Assembly (NCBI GenBank): GCA_013336525.1
Contig: JAAXTM010000013.1
Span: 1-42,877, forward strand
DNA length: 42,877 nucleotides
From: Geobacteraceae bacterium
Lineage (GTDB): Bacteria; Desulfobacterota; Desulfuromonadia; Geobacterales; Pseudopelobacteraceae
Direction: 5' to 3'
The position numbers were made by a program, and so were the translations under genes. The notes below the pieces were generated by a model. It was not told the origin of the DNA. It made no database searches and saw only the letters and a list, made by a program, of their open reading frames with translations. Shown here piece after piece: positions 35,172 through 42,876 of the stretch (the stretch's first letter is position 1; each line of letters opens with the position of its first letter).

Positions 35172-36149
35172 ATGAAAAAAGTCGTCCTTATTAGCTCGCT
35201 GCTGGTGTTGATCACGTCCTTTCCGGCTTATTCGGACAGCATTGTGCGCGTCCAGTGCGAAGAAGAGGATAGCGGTGCTGAGATATACATCAACGGCAAC
35301 TTTGTCGGGGAATGCCCGGTGGACGCCCCGGTAAAAGCCGGGAAAGCACAACTGCGGGCGCGAAAGATTGTCAGAGACGACTATGAAAAAGTATTTGAAA
35401 AACAGCTGAGAGTGGTTGACGGCGTCGCCCAACGGGTGGAGATCATGTTGTCTGCACCGCAACTGACTGCCGCAGCCAGCTCAAAAATCAAAACGGCCGA
35501 GACCACTGCCCTGCTTGCCGACGCAGAAGCGGGCGACATAGAGGCGATGAAGAAACTGGCCCAGCGCTATGATGCTGGAGTCGGGACAAAAAAAGATCCG
35601 GCGAAGGCTGAGTACTGGCGCAACGAGGCAGAAGCTGCCACCGCACAAAAACAATTACGGGCGGCAGAAGCGGGGAACATCGAAGCGATGCTGGACATGG
35701 CGGCACGTTATGACACCGGAGCGGGGGTGAAGAAAGACCATTCGCAAGCCGCATTGTGGCGTAACAAGGCTGACGCGGCAAAACTCGAAAAAGCAGCGCA
35801 GGAGGAACTGGCAAAGAGCAAGGAGAAGGAGATTTCCAGGCAGCGCAGAGTTGACGCAGCGGCCCCTTTCAAAAACGTCAGTGGCTATTTCAAGTTACTC
35901 TCTAATCCAAACAAAGGTGAGGCGTTCACCAACGCCGTCAGCAGTCCGTTATTCCTTCCTGTCTCTACAATCGCGGACCTTACTGAATTGCCCACCAAAC
36001 TGACCGACTCGGCAAAGATCCAGAGTGAGGCGGCCGTCCGCCCCTCCACCTGGGGCAAGCCTGACTCCATGATTGCACGGGCTTCGCTGCAGCAGAAAAC
36101 AACAGACGCCGCGGCTGGAACCCCACAAATAATTGCAGCAGTCAAATAA
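35172..36149 (+). CDS. Exported PEGA/SEL1-repeat protein, paralogue 1
   Basis: This 325-residue protein has a signal peptide (residues 1-21, cut near PAYSDS). Residues 28-97 (CEEEDSGAEIYINGNFVGECP to VEIMLSAPQ) look like a PEGA-type beta domain. Two SEL1/TPR-like repeats follow at about 115-152 and 160-198 (AEAGDIEAMKKLAQRYDAG and AEAGNIEAMLDMAARYDTG). A charged helix follows, then a C-terminal part containing VRPSTWGKPDSMIARASLQ (about residues 288-306). SEL1 repeats mediate protein binding. It is strongly similar over most of its length to the next gene, which shows a tandem duplication. GGGGGG sits before the ATG. Function unknown. Confidence 0.85.
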   Translation: MKKVVLISSLLVLITSFPAYSDSIVRVQCEEEDSGAEIYINGNFVGECPVDAPVKAGKAQLRARKIVRDDYEKVFEKQLRVVDGVAQRVEIMLSAPQLTAAASSKIKTAETTALLADAEAGDIEAMKKLAQRYDAGVGTKKDPAKAEYWRNEAEAATAQKQLRAAEAGNIEAMLDMAARYDTGAGVKKDHSQAALWRNKADAAKLEKAAQEELAKSKEKEISRQRRVDAAAPFKNVSGYFKLLSNPNKGEAFTNAVSSPLFLPVSTIADLTELPTKLTDSAKIQSEAAVRPSTWGKPDSMIARASLQQKTTDAAAGTPQIIAAVK

Positions 36150-36229
36150 GCCGGCTTGCCGGATCTGTTTCTGTTTTTTATCACGCGCTGTTCCTGACAG
36201 CCTTAACTGAACCATTAAATGGGGGAAAA

Positions 36230-37216
36230 ATGAAGAAGGCAGCTCTGCTTGGCCTGCTGTTGGTATTGACTGCGTCTATTCCGGCTTATGCGGACGGCAT
36301 CGTGCGCTTCCAGTGCGATGAGGAGGATAGCGGCACAGAGATCTACATCGACGGCAAATTTGCCGGAGAATGCCCGGCTGATGTGCCGGTAAATGCCGGC
36401 ACGGTACAGCTGCGTGCCCGCAAAGCGGTGCAAGATGGCTATGAACGGATCTTCACCAAACAGCTCAGGGTGGTTGATGGCGTAGCCCAACGGGTAGAGA
36501 TCGTACTCTCCGCACCGCAGATGACCTCTGAAACCAGGCTTAAAAAGGAAACGGCCGAGGCAGACAAGCTGGTTGCCGCTGCAGAAGCGGGTGACGTAGA
36601 GGCGATGAAGAAGCTGGCCCAACGCTACGCCGCGGGAAGCGGAGTAAAAAAGGATCCGGCAAAAGCCCAGTCATGGCATAACAGGGCAGAGGCAGCCACT
36701 GCCCAGAAGCAGTTGCGGGCAGCCAATTCTGGCGACATCAAAGCGATGCTGGACATGGCAGCACGTTATGACGCCGGCCAGGGGGTGAGCAAGGACCACT
36801 CCATGGCCCAGGTTTGGCGGGAGCGTGCTGAGACCAAAAGCCGTGAAAACAAGACGCAGGAAGAGGCCGCGAAGCGGGCCAAAGAGCTTCAGGCAAAGGC
36901 CCAGGCAAAACAGAACAAAATAGATCAATTCTCCTTTTTCGGAAACACCAGCAAATTTGTCAACGGTGCCGGTGTTGACAACAACAATATCACCTCCATA
37001 CTTCTGACCGGCGTACCTATTATGACCTTGGGTTTTGCAACCGACCTGATTTCCGCACCGACAAGAACAACCGAAATCAACAAGCTGAAAAACGAAGCCA
37101 CCGTGCGCCCCTCCACATGGGGCAAACCTGATTCGATGATCGCACGGGCTTCTCTGCAACTTGAGAAAAAACGCTCAACGGCTGAAAACCCCATATTGGT
37201 AACTGCCGCAAAATGA
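36230..37216 (+). CDS. Exported PEGA/SEL1-repeat protein, paralogue 2
   Basis: This 328-residue protein has the same plan as its upstream neighbour: signal peptide (cut near PAYADG), PEGA-like domain with CDEEDSGTEIYIDGKFAGECP, and two SEL1-like repeats (AEAGDVEAMKKLAQRYAAG and ANSGDIKAMLDMAARYDAG). A charged helix and a C-terminal VRPSTWGKPDSMIARASLQ identical to that of paralogue 1 follow. The segment between the helix and that motif is the least similar part (a TSILLTGVPIMTLGFATD stretch here). GGGGGA precedes the ATG. Its stop overlaps the ATG of the lipoprotein gene (ATGA), tying the duplicated pair to it. Confidence 0.85.
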   Translation: MKKAALLGLLLVLTASIPAYADGIVRFQCDEEDSGTEIYIDGKFAGECPADVPVNAGTVQLRARKAVQDGYERIFTKQLRVVDGVAQRVEIVLSAPQMTSETRLKKETAEADKLVAAAEAGDVEAMKKLAQRYAAGSGVKKDPAKAQSWHNRAEAATAQKQLRAANSGDIKAMLDMAARYDAGQGVSKDHSMAQVWRERAETKSRENKTQEEAAKRAKELQAKAQAKQNKIDQFSFFGNTSKFVNGAGVDNNNITSILLTGVPIMTLGFATDLISAPTRTTEINKLKNEATVRPSTWGKPDSMIARASLQLEKKRSTAENPILVTAAK

Positions 37217-38901
37217 AAATCTTCGCGGTCCTCCTGATCGCATTATTTACCCTCGGCTGCGCATCCGTTTCCAGGCAGAGCGGCACGGAAGAATCATTGA
37301 CGATATCCGCCGGCAGCCGACAACAGCTGTTGGACCCACTGCAAGGTGCGTCCGCAGAGCTGCGCCGTGCCATTGCGCAAGAAGCGGAAAAACGCCTGCA
37401 GCCAGCCGGTCAAACCGGTTCTGAAGGTACAGCAGGGGTTCAGAATACACAGACCGTACTTCTCCAGCTATTGCTGAGCAGTCGTAATCAGACCTTATTA
37501 CCGGATGCAGAGTTTGAACAGCTGCATAAAGTCGTCAGCGGTGAGAATCTGCCGTTGCAGCAGTCATATGCCAAGGCCTTGGCCGACTATCTTACGCAGG
37601 CATATTTTGGCTGCCAGCATCCCGTCTATGCAGGTTATTTTCAACGTCGCTATGCAGCGGCCAATACCGCCGCGCCATGCGCCGACGAGATTCCACTTAC
37701 CGTTGCCAACCGTTATGACGGCGCTAAGACCGTCTGGCTGGACCCCAAACGCGTTTCAGCCATCCATCTGCTTTTTGCGAGCAAAAGCAGCAGCATGGCG
37801 TCACGCTTTGGGCACATCGCCCTGAGACTGGTTGTCTGCCCGGCAGGCAAAACGACACCGGCAGTATGCGATGCCAACCTGTTTGAGCATGTGGTGTTGG
37901 GTTTTAGAGCGCACATCGATGAACTTTCACTGGACACTCTCAAGGCGCTTAATGGGGAATACAAGGCGTATCTTTTTGCCAATCACTTCATGGATGTCTA
38001 TGAAGAGTACGCTATTGGCGAGTTTCGCGAGGTATATTCGCTGCCGCTGCGACTGGACGATGCGCAGCGGGATCTCATGGTACGGGAGTTGGCGGATATT
38101 CATTGGAGCTACAGCGGAACCTACAGCTTTTTCACGCGTAACTGTGCCACAATGACGCAAGATGCCTTACGGATATCTTGGCCGCAATTTGCGACCGGCG
38201 GCAGAACGAAGGAACGCTACCTCCGTCCTGACAGCCTGTTCGAAGCGGTAAAAAACAGTGCTTTGGCGGAGAGCGAAAAACTTGCCTCGCTGGACGCCGC
38301 AGAACGTGAAGGCTACTTTTTTTCCAGTACCAGGCAATTTTACGAGCGCGCCCTTGCTGAGGTCAGAACGGCAATGAAGAGCCCTTCCTTCTCCGATATT
38401 GACAGCTACCTGCAGATACATCCGCTCAAGCGGCGCCAGCAACGGAGCGAGGACATCGCTTTTTCTGCCCGCCTCGCCGCCGACAAACACTTGCGCGAGG
38501 CGCAAATCATGCTTGAAGAATACGCCGTCCTGCGCAGTGAGCGCATGATGATGATCGCAGGTGCGAAGTATTTTGAGGAGCAGGATTTCCTGTCGAGAGG
38601 GGATGCTATCCGTGCCCAGCTTGACGCCGAACACGCCAGAGTCTTTGACGACTGCCTGCTTACGCCGATCAGACAGCAATACGCTCCAATAAAGCGTCTT
38701 AGTGGCATTCCGGACAAAACTGACATCCCCGCCGGCCCTGTCCAGGGGGGATTATGCCAATCCAGGCAGAGCAAGCAACTGTTACAAGAAGCGATCACGG
38801 CGATTAAGAACGCAAAATCCGCACAGTGGCAGAACCTGAACGACATCTCCCGCTACTGGGCAGAGAGCATAGCCAGTGTAAATTTATTGAAACAACTGTG
38901 A
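37213..38901 (+). CDS. DUF4105 (Lnb-N-like) lipoprotein
   Basis: This 562-residue protein begins with a lipobox (LFTLGC, Cys16), so it should be anchored to a membrane by lipid. Residues about 185-330 fit DUF4105: SMASRFGHIALRL with His201 and FTRNCATMTQDALR with Cys311, the invariant His and Cys of this papain-like family. The same domain forms the N-terminal periplasmic part of Lnb lipoprotein acyl-transfer enzymes and also occurs in uncharacterised proteins, so a thiol-based transfer or hydrolysis is plausible but unproven. The C-terminal 200 residues are helical and charged. Four-base overlap with SEL1 paralogue 2; 36 bp before the coiled-coil gene. Confidence 0.75.
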   Translation: MKIFAVLLIALFTLGCASVSRQSGTEESLTISAGSRQQLLDPLQGASAELRRAIAQEAEKRLQPAGQTGSEGTAGVQNTQTVLLQLLLSSRNQTLLPDAEFEQLHKVVSGENLPLQQSYAKALADYLTQAYFGCQHPVYAGYFQRRYAAANTAAPCADEIPLTVANRYDGAKTVWLDPKRVSAIHLLFASKSSSMASRFGHIALRLVVCPAGKTTPAVCDANLFEHVVLGFRAHIDELSLDTLKALNGEYKAYLFANHFMDVYEEYAIGEFREVYSLPLRLDDAQRDLMVRELADIHWSYSGTYSFFTRNCATMTQDALRISWPQFATGGRTKERYLRPDSLFEAVKNSALAESEKLASLDAAEREGYFFSSTRQFYERALAEVRTAMKSPSFSDIDSYLQIHPLKRRQQRSEDIAFSARLAADKHLREAQIMLEEYAVLRSERMMMIAGAKYFEEQDFLSRGDAIRAQLDAEHARVFDDCLLTPIRQQYAPIKRLSGIPDKTDIPAGPVQGGLCQSRQSKQLLQEAITAIKNAKSAQWQNLNDISRYWAESIASVNLLKQL

Positions 38902-38937
38902 CACCGTATTCAGCAGACTCAACACCGGGGGAAACCA

Positions 38938-40371
38938 ATGAATATACATAAGGGCGTATGGTTAACCATCGTGCTCAGCCTGATGACCGTTACCTTCCTT
39001 CCGGAAGGCGTAACTGCCGAACTGACAGACCAACAGAAAAAAATGATCAACCAGCTTGACCAACTGGATCAGTTGGATCACCTCGAGTTCATGGCGCAAA
39101 CAGACAGGGCAAACGCCTGCATCCGTGCGCGTGACTACGCCTGTGCAGAAAAGAAGATCGCCAAGGCGGCCAAGTATGCCATAAATTCAAAGGACAAGGC
39201 TGCGCTGCGGCTGACCAAACAGAATCTTGCCGCAGAGCGGCAGCTTGAACAGGAAGAGCGCGCAGCGGCAGCCGAAGAGGCCCGCCAGATACGCCTGGCC
39301 GAAGAGCGCAGCGCACGGGAGGAAGAAGAGCGCAGACGGAGGGAACAGCGAGCACAGGAAGATTCGGGCCCAAGCCTGTTCAAGGGAGCGCTTGCCATTG
39401 CAGCCGGCACGTACGTCGGCAATGCCGCCAGGAATTACAGCCCCGGGCAGCAGACAAAGCTGATGGAATCAGCGATGAAGGGCGTCCTCAACAGCGACAT
39501 GAATGAATTTAATTCCACCTCCAATCAGGTCATGGCCGAGAAACAACAGGAGCATAACGTAAAAATGAGACAGATCCGCGAGCAGAGAGAGCGCGATGAG
39601 CGTGCCGCACAGGCCCGGAAAGAGCGGGAGGAGCGCGCGGCGCAGGCGCAGAGTGAGCGGGACAAACTCGCGGCGGCAAATAAACGGGCTCAGGATGCCG
39701 AGCGCGTTCGCCTGGCACAGACAAACCGCCAACAGCCACAACTGCAACAAGGTTATCCGCAAAAAGTGACGATTCCCACATGGCCCCAGAGCTGCCCCCC
39801 CGGGTATTCACCGGCACGTCATCCCAATGGCGTCACAGTCACTGTTGCGCCGGGTGCATACTGCATCAAGGATCCACAGAGCACACCGGGACAAGCATCC
39901 GTACAGGGACAGGGCAACAGTGGCCGCGTGGGCACGGCAAGCGGCGGAACGGCTGACAAAACAACTTCAGGCGCAACACCGGCCGATGCCTACTCTTCCG
40001 AGCCCGCAAAGAAGGAGAAGAAAATCGAGTGGGGCCCGATCCAGCTTGAAGCGCTTGCAATCTGTCGTCAGTCCACAAAAAACAATAAATGGTGGTGCGA
40101 CGGCCCTGGACAAGAACTCATATTGTTCGACAACGCCACTGTTGAAGAAGCGCTTGGCTATGTGGGCTGCAATCCCGGGACGGCGGCAGGGGGGGGAACC
40201 ACCAAGGAGGGCAAACAGGGATATGTATACCGCTGCGGTTATGGTCTGCGTTCGTATGACCGGGATATCAAGAAGATACATGGCTTGATAACGGCACCAC
40301 GGTCGTATATCTGCCCCAAATATCATGGCGCCAAATGTACAACGTTCTACGATGGCCAGGACAAACGCTAG
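38938..40371 (+). CDS. Exported coiled-coil protein with Cys-rich C-terminus
   Basis: This 477-residue protein has a signal peptide (cut near VTAE). A short (LDQ)n stretch LDQLDQLDQLDHL follows (about residues 39-51). A long Arg/Glu/Ala coiled coil runs from 90 to 145, a Gly/Ala segment (ALAIAAGTYVG) from about 150, and a second charged coil (RQIREQRERDERAAQARKE) at about 210-265. A Pro/Gln linker, PTWPQSCPPGYSP, and a C-terminal domain with WWCDGPGQELILFDNATVEEALGYVGCNPG and six or more cysteines complete it, suggesting disulfides in the periplasm. I recognise no family. GGGGG precedes the ATG. It is the last gene before the right repeat copy. Confidence 0.75.
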   Translation: MNIHKGVWLTIVLSLMTVTFLPEGVTAELTDQQKKMINQLDQLDQLDHLEFMAQTDRANACIRARDYACAEKKIAKAAKYAINSKDKAALRLTKQNLAAERQLEQEERAAAAEEARQIRLAEERSAREEEERRRREQRAQEDSGPSLFKGALAIAAGTYVGNAARNYSPGQQTKLMESAMKGVLNSDMNEFNSTSNQVMAEKQQEHNVKMRQIREQRERDERAAQARKEREERAAQAQSERDKLAAANKRAQDAERVRLAQTNRQQPQLQQGYPQKVTIPTWPQSCPPGYSPARHPNGVTVTVAPGAYCIKDPQSTPGQASVQGQGNSGRVGTASGGTADKTTSGATPADAYSSEPAKKEKKIEWGPIQLEALAICRQSTKNNKWWCDGPGQELILFDNATVEEALGYVGCNPGTAAGGGTTKEGKQGYVYRCGYGLRSYDRDIKKIHGLITAPRSYICPKYHGAKCTTFYDGQDKR

Positions 40372-40417
40372 CCATCGACATTGAAGTACACACTGCCTAC
40401 TTGAAAAGAGCGCGGTA

Positions 40418-40580
40418 TCACCACCGGTGCACTGGTTTTGGTCAAAGAGGGACTGATCAGACAAGCGATGAACGAAATCGGAAATGTGAGGGCCATGCAC
40501 AGCCGGAGGAGCTACATCAACAGTGACGCCTACAGCAGGGGGCAGGCGGACGGGATTCAGGTAGGCATCAACCGCGGGAT
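40418..40580 (+). repeat. 163-bp perfect direct repeat, right copy
   Basis: Identical to 34703-34865 by eye. The preceding bases are unrelated to the DUF2786 gene and include an in-frame TGA at 40402-40404, so this copy has no upstream coding part. Confidence 0.95.
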
Positions 40581-40614
40581 AAGTGGCGGCTCATCACGGC
40601 AGATCATTAAATAA
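40418..40614 (+). pseudogene. 3' fragment of the DUF2786 gene
   Basis: The repeat is in the DUF2786 frame and runs on past it to a TAA at 40612-40614 with the tail ISGGSSRQIIK. It corresponds to codons 166 onward of the gene at 34207; the first 165 codons are absent. Internal ATGs exist, but no ribosome site supports them. The fragment could be the original 3' end of the gene, cut off by insertion of the 5.7-kb unit, while the left copy received a new tail. Confidence 0.75.
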
Positions 40615-40651
40615 ATCCATCATCATAAATTTGTCACAACGGAGGAAGCTA

Positions 40652-41092
40652 ATGCAGTACTTTTTAATCGTCTACCGACTGGTAATCGCCTTCTGGGTCG
40701 GAGGAGCCGCCCTGTTCACCTTTATTTTAACCCCTACTCTGTTCAAAAATCTTGATCGAGACCGTGCAGGAGAGATCGTGGGGATATTATTTCCCGGGTA
40801 CTTTCGCTGGGAACTCGCCTGTGGCGTCATCGCCCTGACCTGCCTGATGCTGGCCCGGGGTCGTCATACAACTGCATCGGCAGTTATAATCATTGCCATG
40901 CTTGCAGTAACATCACTGCAAGCCTTCGTGATTGAGCCCAAGGCTGCAGCCATCAAGAAAGAAATCCCCTCGTTTGTGACAACCCCTGCCGACCATCCAA
41001 TGCGCAAACAATTCAGAAAACTGCACGGCATCTCGGCGGTCAGCAATCTGGGTGTTATCGGCGGCGGGATTGCCCTCATAATTCTACTTTAG
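40652..41092 (+). CDS. DUF4149 family membrane protein
   Basis: This 146-residue protein has four membrane helices (YRLVIAFWVGGAALFTFILTPTLF at the N-terminus, two central helices and ISAVSNLGVIGGGIALIILL at the C-terminus). The FWVGG-F-TP-LF pattern and a hydrophilic loop ending RKQFRKLHGISAVSNL identify DUF4149 (TMEM205-like), of unknown function. The start is the ATG at 40652 with GGAGG 6 bases upstream; an in-frame ATG at 40583 would begin within the DUF2786 fragment. It is followed after 2 bp by the TraB-like gene, indicating an operon. Confidence 0.85.
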   Translation: MQYFLIVYRLVIAFWVGGAALFTFILTPTLFKNLDRDRAGEIVGILFPGYFRWELACGVIALTCLMLARGRHTTASAVIIIAMLAVTSLQAFVIEPKAAAIKKEIPSFVTTPADHPMRKQFRKLHGISAVSNLGVIGGGIALIILL

Positions 41093-41094
41093 AA

Positions 41095-42339
41095 ATGAGA
41101 GTCTTTGCCAATCTGTTCCTTCTCCTGTTCCTTGCCGATGGCGGTTTTTCACTTGTTGACGAACTTGTTCCTCTGCTTACTCCCTTTGTTCCCTTCACCG
41201 GGCTCAGAATACTTCTGGCCGGTACCGTTATCGTCATGGCCGTTCCTCTCTACCTATACCTCGGCATCGATCGACGGCTGCCCAAAAGGGTTTTTCTCCC
41301 ACTGATTTTCTTCGTCTTCATCTGCCCCCTGTCCACCTGGATATTTCCGGCACTCGCAGATTTCCGGACTTACGGCCTCCTCATGGCAGCCGCGCAGGTG
41401 CTGCTCGGCATGCTCCCCCTCTATTATTTTCGCAAGGGGGATGAACGTACCCTGACGATGCCGCCAGAGATGTTCTCTACTCCATTTTTCAGCATCAGGA
41501 ACAGCCTGACCTTCGGTGCGGCAAACCTGCTTGTTATCCCTCTGTTCCTCGTCATATCCGCTCTCTCGGCGGCAGACGCATACATGGCCGAATACACCTC
41601 CGGCTTCATGCACCTCACCCCCGGTGGACTGCGGATGTCGGAGAGGGTCTATAAGAAGGACAACCGGACGATTCGTCTGGCGGCAATGATCCACGTTGGC
41701 AACAGGGAGTATTATGAGGACCTGACCGGTTCAATCGACCAGGGACGGACCATCGTGCTGGCTGAAGGTGTCAGTGACGCGCGGAAATTGCTGCAGAACA
41801 GCATCGATTACGGGAAAATGGCCGGTTTCCTGGGGCTGACATCACAAAATGAGATGAGCTTCCGGGGCAGGATTATCGATGCGAAAGAACTCGAATCGCC
41901 CCGGCCCGACACCCGCAGCGATGGGAATGAGACCCGGACCGGTAAGGCCGATATCCTCAGAGCCGATGTTGATGTCAGTGACTTTCGTCCACCGACAATC
42001 CTCCTTCTTAACGCCGTCGGGAAAATCATGCAGAGCAGTAATTCCTTCGTGAAGGGTTTTACGGCACTTAACTCGTGGGGGGAGAAGAACATAACTCCGG
42101 AAATGTCGGACATCATCATGGATGACATCCTGCACCGGAGGAATCTTGAAGTCATCCGTTATCTGGAAAAGTCCCTTGACCGCTATGACACTGTCGTTAT
42201 CCCATGGGGAGCCCTGCACATGAAGGAGATAGAAGCGGAGGTCCTGAAAAAGGGGTTCAAGCTGCAGGAAGAGCGGGAAAGGGTAAGCATCGATTTCTGG
42301 AAGAATGTTAAAATCACCGGCACCGAACGACTACAGTAA
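41095..42339 (+). CDS. Membrane-anchored TraB/TIKI-like protein
   Basis: This 414-residue protein has five or more N-terminal membrane helices in residues 1-175 and a soluble C-terminal domain (about 195-405). The soluble part resembles the TraB/TIKI/ChaN group: RLAAMIHVGNREYYEDL, TIVLAEGV and YDTVVIPWGALHMKEIEAEVLKKGFKL correspond to the usual GTxH-type, xxELD-like and GAxHL-type motifs. In this family those residues bind metal in putative proteases. The coupling of a membrane domain to such a fold is not a standard architecture I can name. It starts 2 bp after the DUF4149 stop, without a clear ribosome site, so translational coupling is likely. Confidence 0.65.
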   Translation: MRVFANLFLLLFLADGGFSLVDELVPLLTPFVPFTGLRILLAGTVIVMAVPLYLYLGIDRRLPKRVFLPLIFFVFICPLSTWIFPALADFRTYGLLMAAAQVLLGMLPLYYFRKGDERTLTMPPEMFSTPFFSIRNSLTFGAANLLVIPLFLVISALSAADAYMAEYTSGFMHLTPGGLRMSERVYKKDNRTIRLAAMIHVGNREYYEDLTGSIDQGRTIVLAEGVSDARKLLQNSIDYGKMAGFLGLTSQNEMSFRGRIIDAKELESPRPDTRSDGNETRTGKADILRADVDVSDFRPPTILLLNAVGKIMQSSNSFVKGFTALNSWGEKNITPEMSDIIMDDILHRRNLEVIRYLEKSLDRYDTVVIPWGALHMKEIEAEVLKKGFKLQEERERVSIDFWKNVKITGTERLQ

Positions 42340-42747
42340 AAAAGCCGAATAAATCTGCCTTTGACGAGTAATTATTTAGTACTGTTTTTCACTAAGTTAT
42401 CCACACTGTTACGTCTTCATCAGCAGCAGCGGTATACGACCATTACAATGTGTATTGTATACTGCGCAAAATAACTATTGACACGTAATATCGGCTACTT
42501 ACAAGCTGTGCTTATTCGTTATGCAAACCGATAAAAACGCCAATAATACGCGAAGTTCTTTGATGCATATTATCTCTTTCAACAGGTTATCCACAGCCTT
42601 TGTGGAGAGCACTTTTTATATGATTATTTTACGATCACCATAGCTTCTCACATGCTGTTTAAATGCAGATAGTCGATCGATTTTTGATTATTTTGACCGT
42701 ATTAACGCTCTCACGTACGAGTTAATAAAGCCGATATAAAACCAACC
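42340..42747. promoter_or_regulatory. AT-rich intergenic region with two perfect DnaA boxes
   Basis: No gene is supported in this region. TTATCCACA, the ideal DnaA box, occurs at 42397-42405 and again at 42587-42595 in the same orientation. A one-mismatch box TTATGCAAA lies at 42519-42527. The second perfect box forms the left half of a TCCACA/TGTGGA inverted repeat (42590-42606). The setting could be a DnaA-controlled promoter region, a DnaA-titrating site or part of an origin. Confidence 0.6.
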
Positions 42748-42776
42748 TTGAAATAATGAATAAAATAGGTTATACA
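42748..42776 (+). promoter_or_regulatory. Promoter of tRNA-Ser
   Basis: TTGAAA (42748-42753) and TATACA (42771-42776) are 17 bp apart, and transcription would begin about 6 bp before the mature tRNA. A one-mismatch DnaA-like sequence TTATACACC (42770-42778) overlaps the -10 element and is probably a by-product of it. Confidence 0.7.
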
Positions 42777-42788
42777 CCTTGACCTCAC

Positions 42789-42876
42789 GGAGAGGTGTCC
42801 GAGTGGTCGATGGTGCCTGACTCGAAATCAGGTGTACGGCAACGTACCTAGGGTTCGAATCCCTACCTCTCCGCCA
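42789..42876 (+). tRNA. tRNA-Ser (anticodon CGA)
   Basis: This 88-nt class II tRNA includes an encoded CCA. The acceptor arms GGAGAGG (42789-42795) and CCTCTCC (42866-42872) pair perfectly, with G as the discriminator. The anticodon loop CTCGAAA gives CGA, which reads UCG. A long variable arm (GTACG-GCAA-CGTAC-like) and the GGTTCGAATCC T-arm are present. It lies 449 bp after the TraB-like gene, at the end of the window. Confidence 0.96.

Larger units (their letters stand above)
34866..40417. other. 5.55-kb segment between the 163-bp repeats (probable acquired cassette)
   Basis: The segment holds four plus-strand genes for exported proteins and a 270-bp leader region. With one repeat copy it forms a 5.7-kb unit that homologous recombination between the repeats could delete or amplify. 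No integrase, transposase or terminal inverted repeat was found, so the route of entry is open. Confidence 0.6.

Noticed and set aside
36151..36180. Intrinsic terminator between the two SEL1 paralogues
   Set aside because: CCGGC-tt-GCCGG followed by a T-rich run looks suggestive, but a 2-nt loop leaves only about four base pairs, too weak to claim.
34866..40417. Prophage or integron origin of the cassette
   Set aside because: No integrase, recombinase, attC-like sites, phage structural genes or tRNA target were found; only the repeats support acquisition.
42340..42788. Chromosomal replication origin
   Set aside because: Only two perfect DnaA boxes and no dnaA, dnaN, parAB or gidA in view. 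The TTATACACC at 42770 is better explained as the tRNA promoter -10. I keep it only as a possible DnaA site.
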